Part shown: positions 4,863 to 5,873 of the stretch, piece by piece
Layout: the number at the start of each line of letters is the position of its first letter
Numbering within the stretch: position 1 is the first letter of the stretch
Assembly: GCA_019689615.1 (NCBI GenBank)
Contig: JADGHD010000333.1
Coordinates: 1-5,873 of the forward strand
Reading direction: 5' to 3'
From: Frankia sp.
GTDB taxonomy: Bacteria; Actinomycetota; Actinomycetes; Frankiales; Frankiaceae
DNA: 5,873 nucleotides
Position numbers and translations under genes: made by a program
Notes under the pieces: generated by a model
Database searches by the model: none
Told to the model about the DNA's origin: nothing
What the model saw: the letters and a program-made list of their open reading frames with translations, nothing else

Positions 4863-5873
4863 TCAGAGGCAGTCGGTGTGCCTGGTCCAGACCAGGCGCG
4901 GCGGGGTGCGGCTGCTCGCGCCCGCGTAGCTGTGCTGCCAGCTGCCGAGCACGTCGGTCAGCGCCGGCCGGACGGCGAGGACGAGCGGGGTGCCGGCGGG
5001 GATCGCCGGCGTGCCGTCCCCGGTCGGCATGCCGGCCACCCACGACCGGTAGAGCTCGGTGATGTCGGCCGCCACCTCCCGCGCCGTCGGCTCGGTCGAC
5101 CATGCCGCGGTGGCGGTCACGGCCTGCCCGCCACCTGCCGGCGACGGCCCGGGCGCCGGCGTGGGCGTCGCGCCCGTCACCTCGTCCGCCCAGTGCTGGC
5201 CACGCCAGACGATGTCGCCGCGCGGGCGGTTCGCCACCAGGTCCAGCCGCGGCACGGTCGCCGGGATCTGCCCGCTGGCCAGGCCGGTGAGCGCCGAGGG
5301 GTAGGCGACGAGCGGGATCGGCCCCTCCGGCCCCATCCGCCCGGAGGTGGCCAGCAGGGTCAGCCGCAGCTCGACCGACGCGACGCAGTCCGGCGGTGCC
5401 GGCAGCAGCGGGAAGACGAGCTCGGCGGTGAGCAGGTGGTCGTCGCCCCGCCGGGGCACGTGCGCGTACTGCCGGCCGACGAGCACCTCGGCCGCCGCCG
5501 GCTCGACCTTGGTGCGCCCACTGCCAGCGGCGTAGGAACGCAGCAGGTAGCTGCGGGTGGCCGCGATCGGGGTGCCGGGCAGCTCGGCCGGCGCCGCCGG
5601 GGCGTGGTACGTCGGTGTGCTGGCCGCCGGCGTCGCCGTCCGCCGGTCCGGCGGGTCCGGCCGCAGCGCGTCCGGCCCGCCGTTGATCCCCAGCACCACG
5701 GACGCGAACGCCAGGATGACCACCGCCCCGCCGGTGGTCGCCAGGAAGACGCGCCCACCCCGGCCTGGCGGCGTGACGGTCACCGCTGGCAACCGCCGCG
5801 CCGGCGCCCGGCGGGCCCGCCCACGCGACGTCGCCCGCCCCGACACCCGCGCGCACAGCGCCTGCCACCGGAT
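4863..5873 (-). CDS. Hypothetical single-pass membrane protein, 5' end uncertain and possibly beyond the window
   Basis: I do not recognise this protein. The frame ends with TGA at 4863-4865 and stays open to the right edge, so it may be partial. The first candidate start inside the window is GTG at 5846 (327 residues), with another GTG at 5783 (306 residues); neither has a strong ribosome binding site. Numbering from 5846: an Arg-rich N-terminus (residues 1-32), one hydrophobic segment VFLATTGGAVVILAFASVVLG (33-53), a Pro/Ala/Thr-rich linker (about 60-92), a first globular part (about 93-222), a second Pro/Ala/Gly-rich linker (about 225-240) and a second globular part (about 241-327) ending TRHTDCL. 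Positive charge before the segment predicts cytoplasmic N-terminus and external C-terminus. Two Cys (154 and 326) could form an extracytoplasmic disulfide. The TM-linker-two-domain layout is reminiscent of TcpC-like conjugal transfer proteins, but I see no motif that proves it. It is convergent with the dehydrogenase operon, so no functional link is implied. Confidence 0.72.
   Translation of the reverse strand: MRWQALCARVSGRATSRGRARRAPARRLPAVTVTPPGRGGRVFLATTGGAVVILAFASVVLGINGGPDALRPDPPDRRTATPAASTPTYHAPAAPAELPGTPIAATRSYLLRSYAAGSGRTKVEPAAAEVLVGRQYAHVPRRGDDHLLTAELVFPLLPAPPDCVASVELRLTLLATSGRMGPEGPIPLVAYPSALTGLASGQIPATVPRLDLVANRPRGDIVWRGQHWADEVTGATPTPAPGPSPAGGGQAVTATAAWSTEPTAREVAADITELYRSWVAGMPTGDGTPAIPAGTPLVLAVRPALTDVLGSWQHSYAGASSRTPPRLVWTRHTDCL

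Noticed and set aside
4702..5868. 388-residue minus-strand frame at the right end
   Set aside because: It runs antisense over the end of the second dehydrogenase gene and through the spacer hairpin, and is Gly/Arg/Ala-rich without a hydrophobic segment; the frame ending at 4863 has a proper transmembrane segment and balanced composition.

Overview
The window is very GC-rich (roughly three quarters G+C), with G/C-dominated third codon positions and long spurious open frames on both strands. Together with a GlpD that closely resembles the mycobacterial GlpD2 type and a paired FadE-type acyl-CoA dehydrogenase operon, this points to a chromosomal segment of an actinomycete. A Frankia-like or other soil genus is plausible, but the genus cannot be fixed from the sequence. 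I see no tRNA, rRNA, CRISPR array, insertion sequence or phage gene.

Layout from left to right. (1) 19-1890, minus strand: aerobic glycerol-3-phosphate dehydrogenase, complete, with a strong AGGAGGT ribosome binding site and a run of ten C residues (coding strand) just before its stop codon. (2) 1891-2455: a 565-base divergent intergenic region with no convincing gene. It holds several GC-rich inverted repeats nearer glpD and a cluster of TGAC-type repeats nearer the dehydrogenase operon. (3) 2456-3628 and 3644-4810, plus strand: two acyl-CoA dehydrogenase-family genes 15 bases apart, evidently one operon. (4) 4811-4862: a short convergent spacer with a GC-rich hairpin. (5) 4863 to the right edge, minus strand: an unrecognised single-pass membrane protein whose start may lie outside the window.

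The most informative observation is that the two acyl-CoA dehydrogenase proteins split the family's conserved elements between them. The first has the ExxAGSD signature, the QKIWTT flavin segment, a Glu at the isovaleryl-CoA-dehydrogenase-type catalytic position and a C-terminal SSQVQRNI segment. It lacks the RxxFG and QxxGGxG motifs. The second has RxxFG and QYHGGIGYTWEHD but no recognisable ExxAGSD signature and no catalytic Glu at either known position. This is the pattern expected of an obligate alpha2beta2 heteromer with composite active sites, like the actinobacterial ChsE/FadE pairs of steroid side-chain degradation. The actual substrate cannot be read from this window.

Functionally, glpD and the dehydrogenase pair both feed electrons to the quinone pool: GlpD directly, and acyl-CoA dehydrogenases normally through electron-transfer flavoprotein. 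They are divergently transcribed from a shared region, so common or opposed control is possible but unproven. I did not find a clearly undescribed system. The remaining oddities are the homopolymer at the glpD 3' end, the structured intergenic region and the orphan membrane protein.
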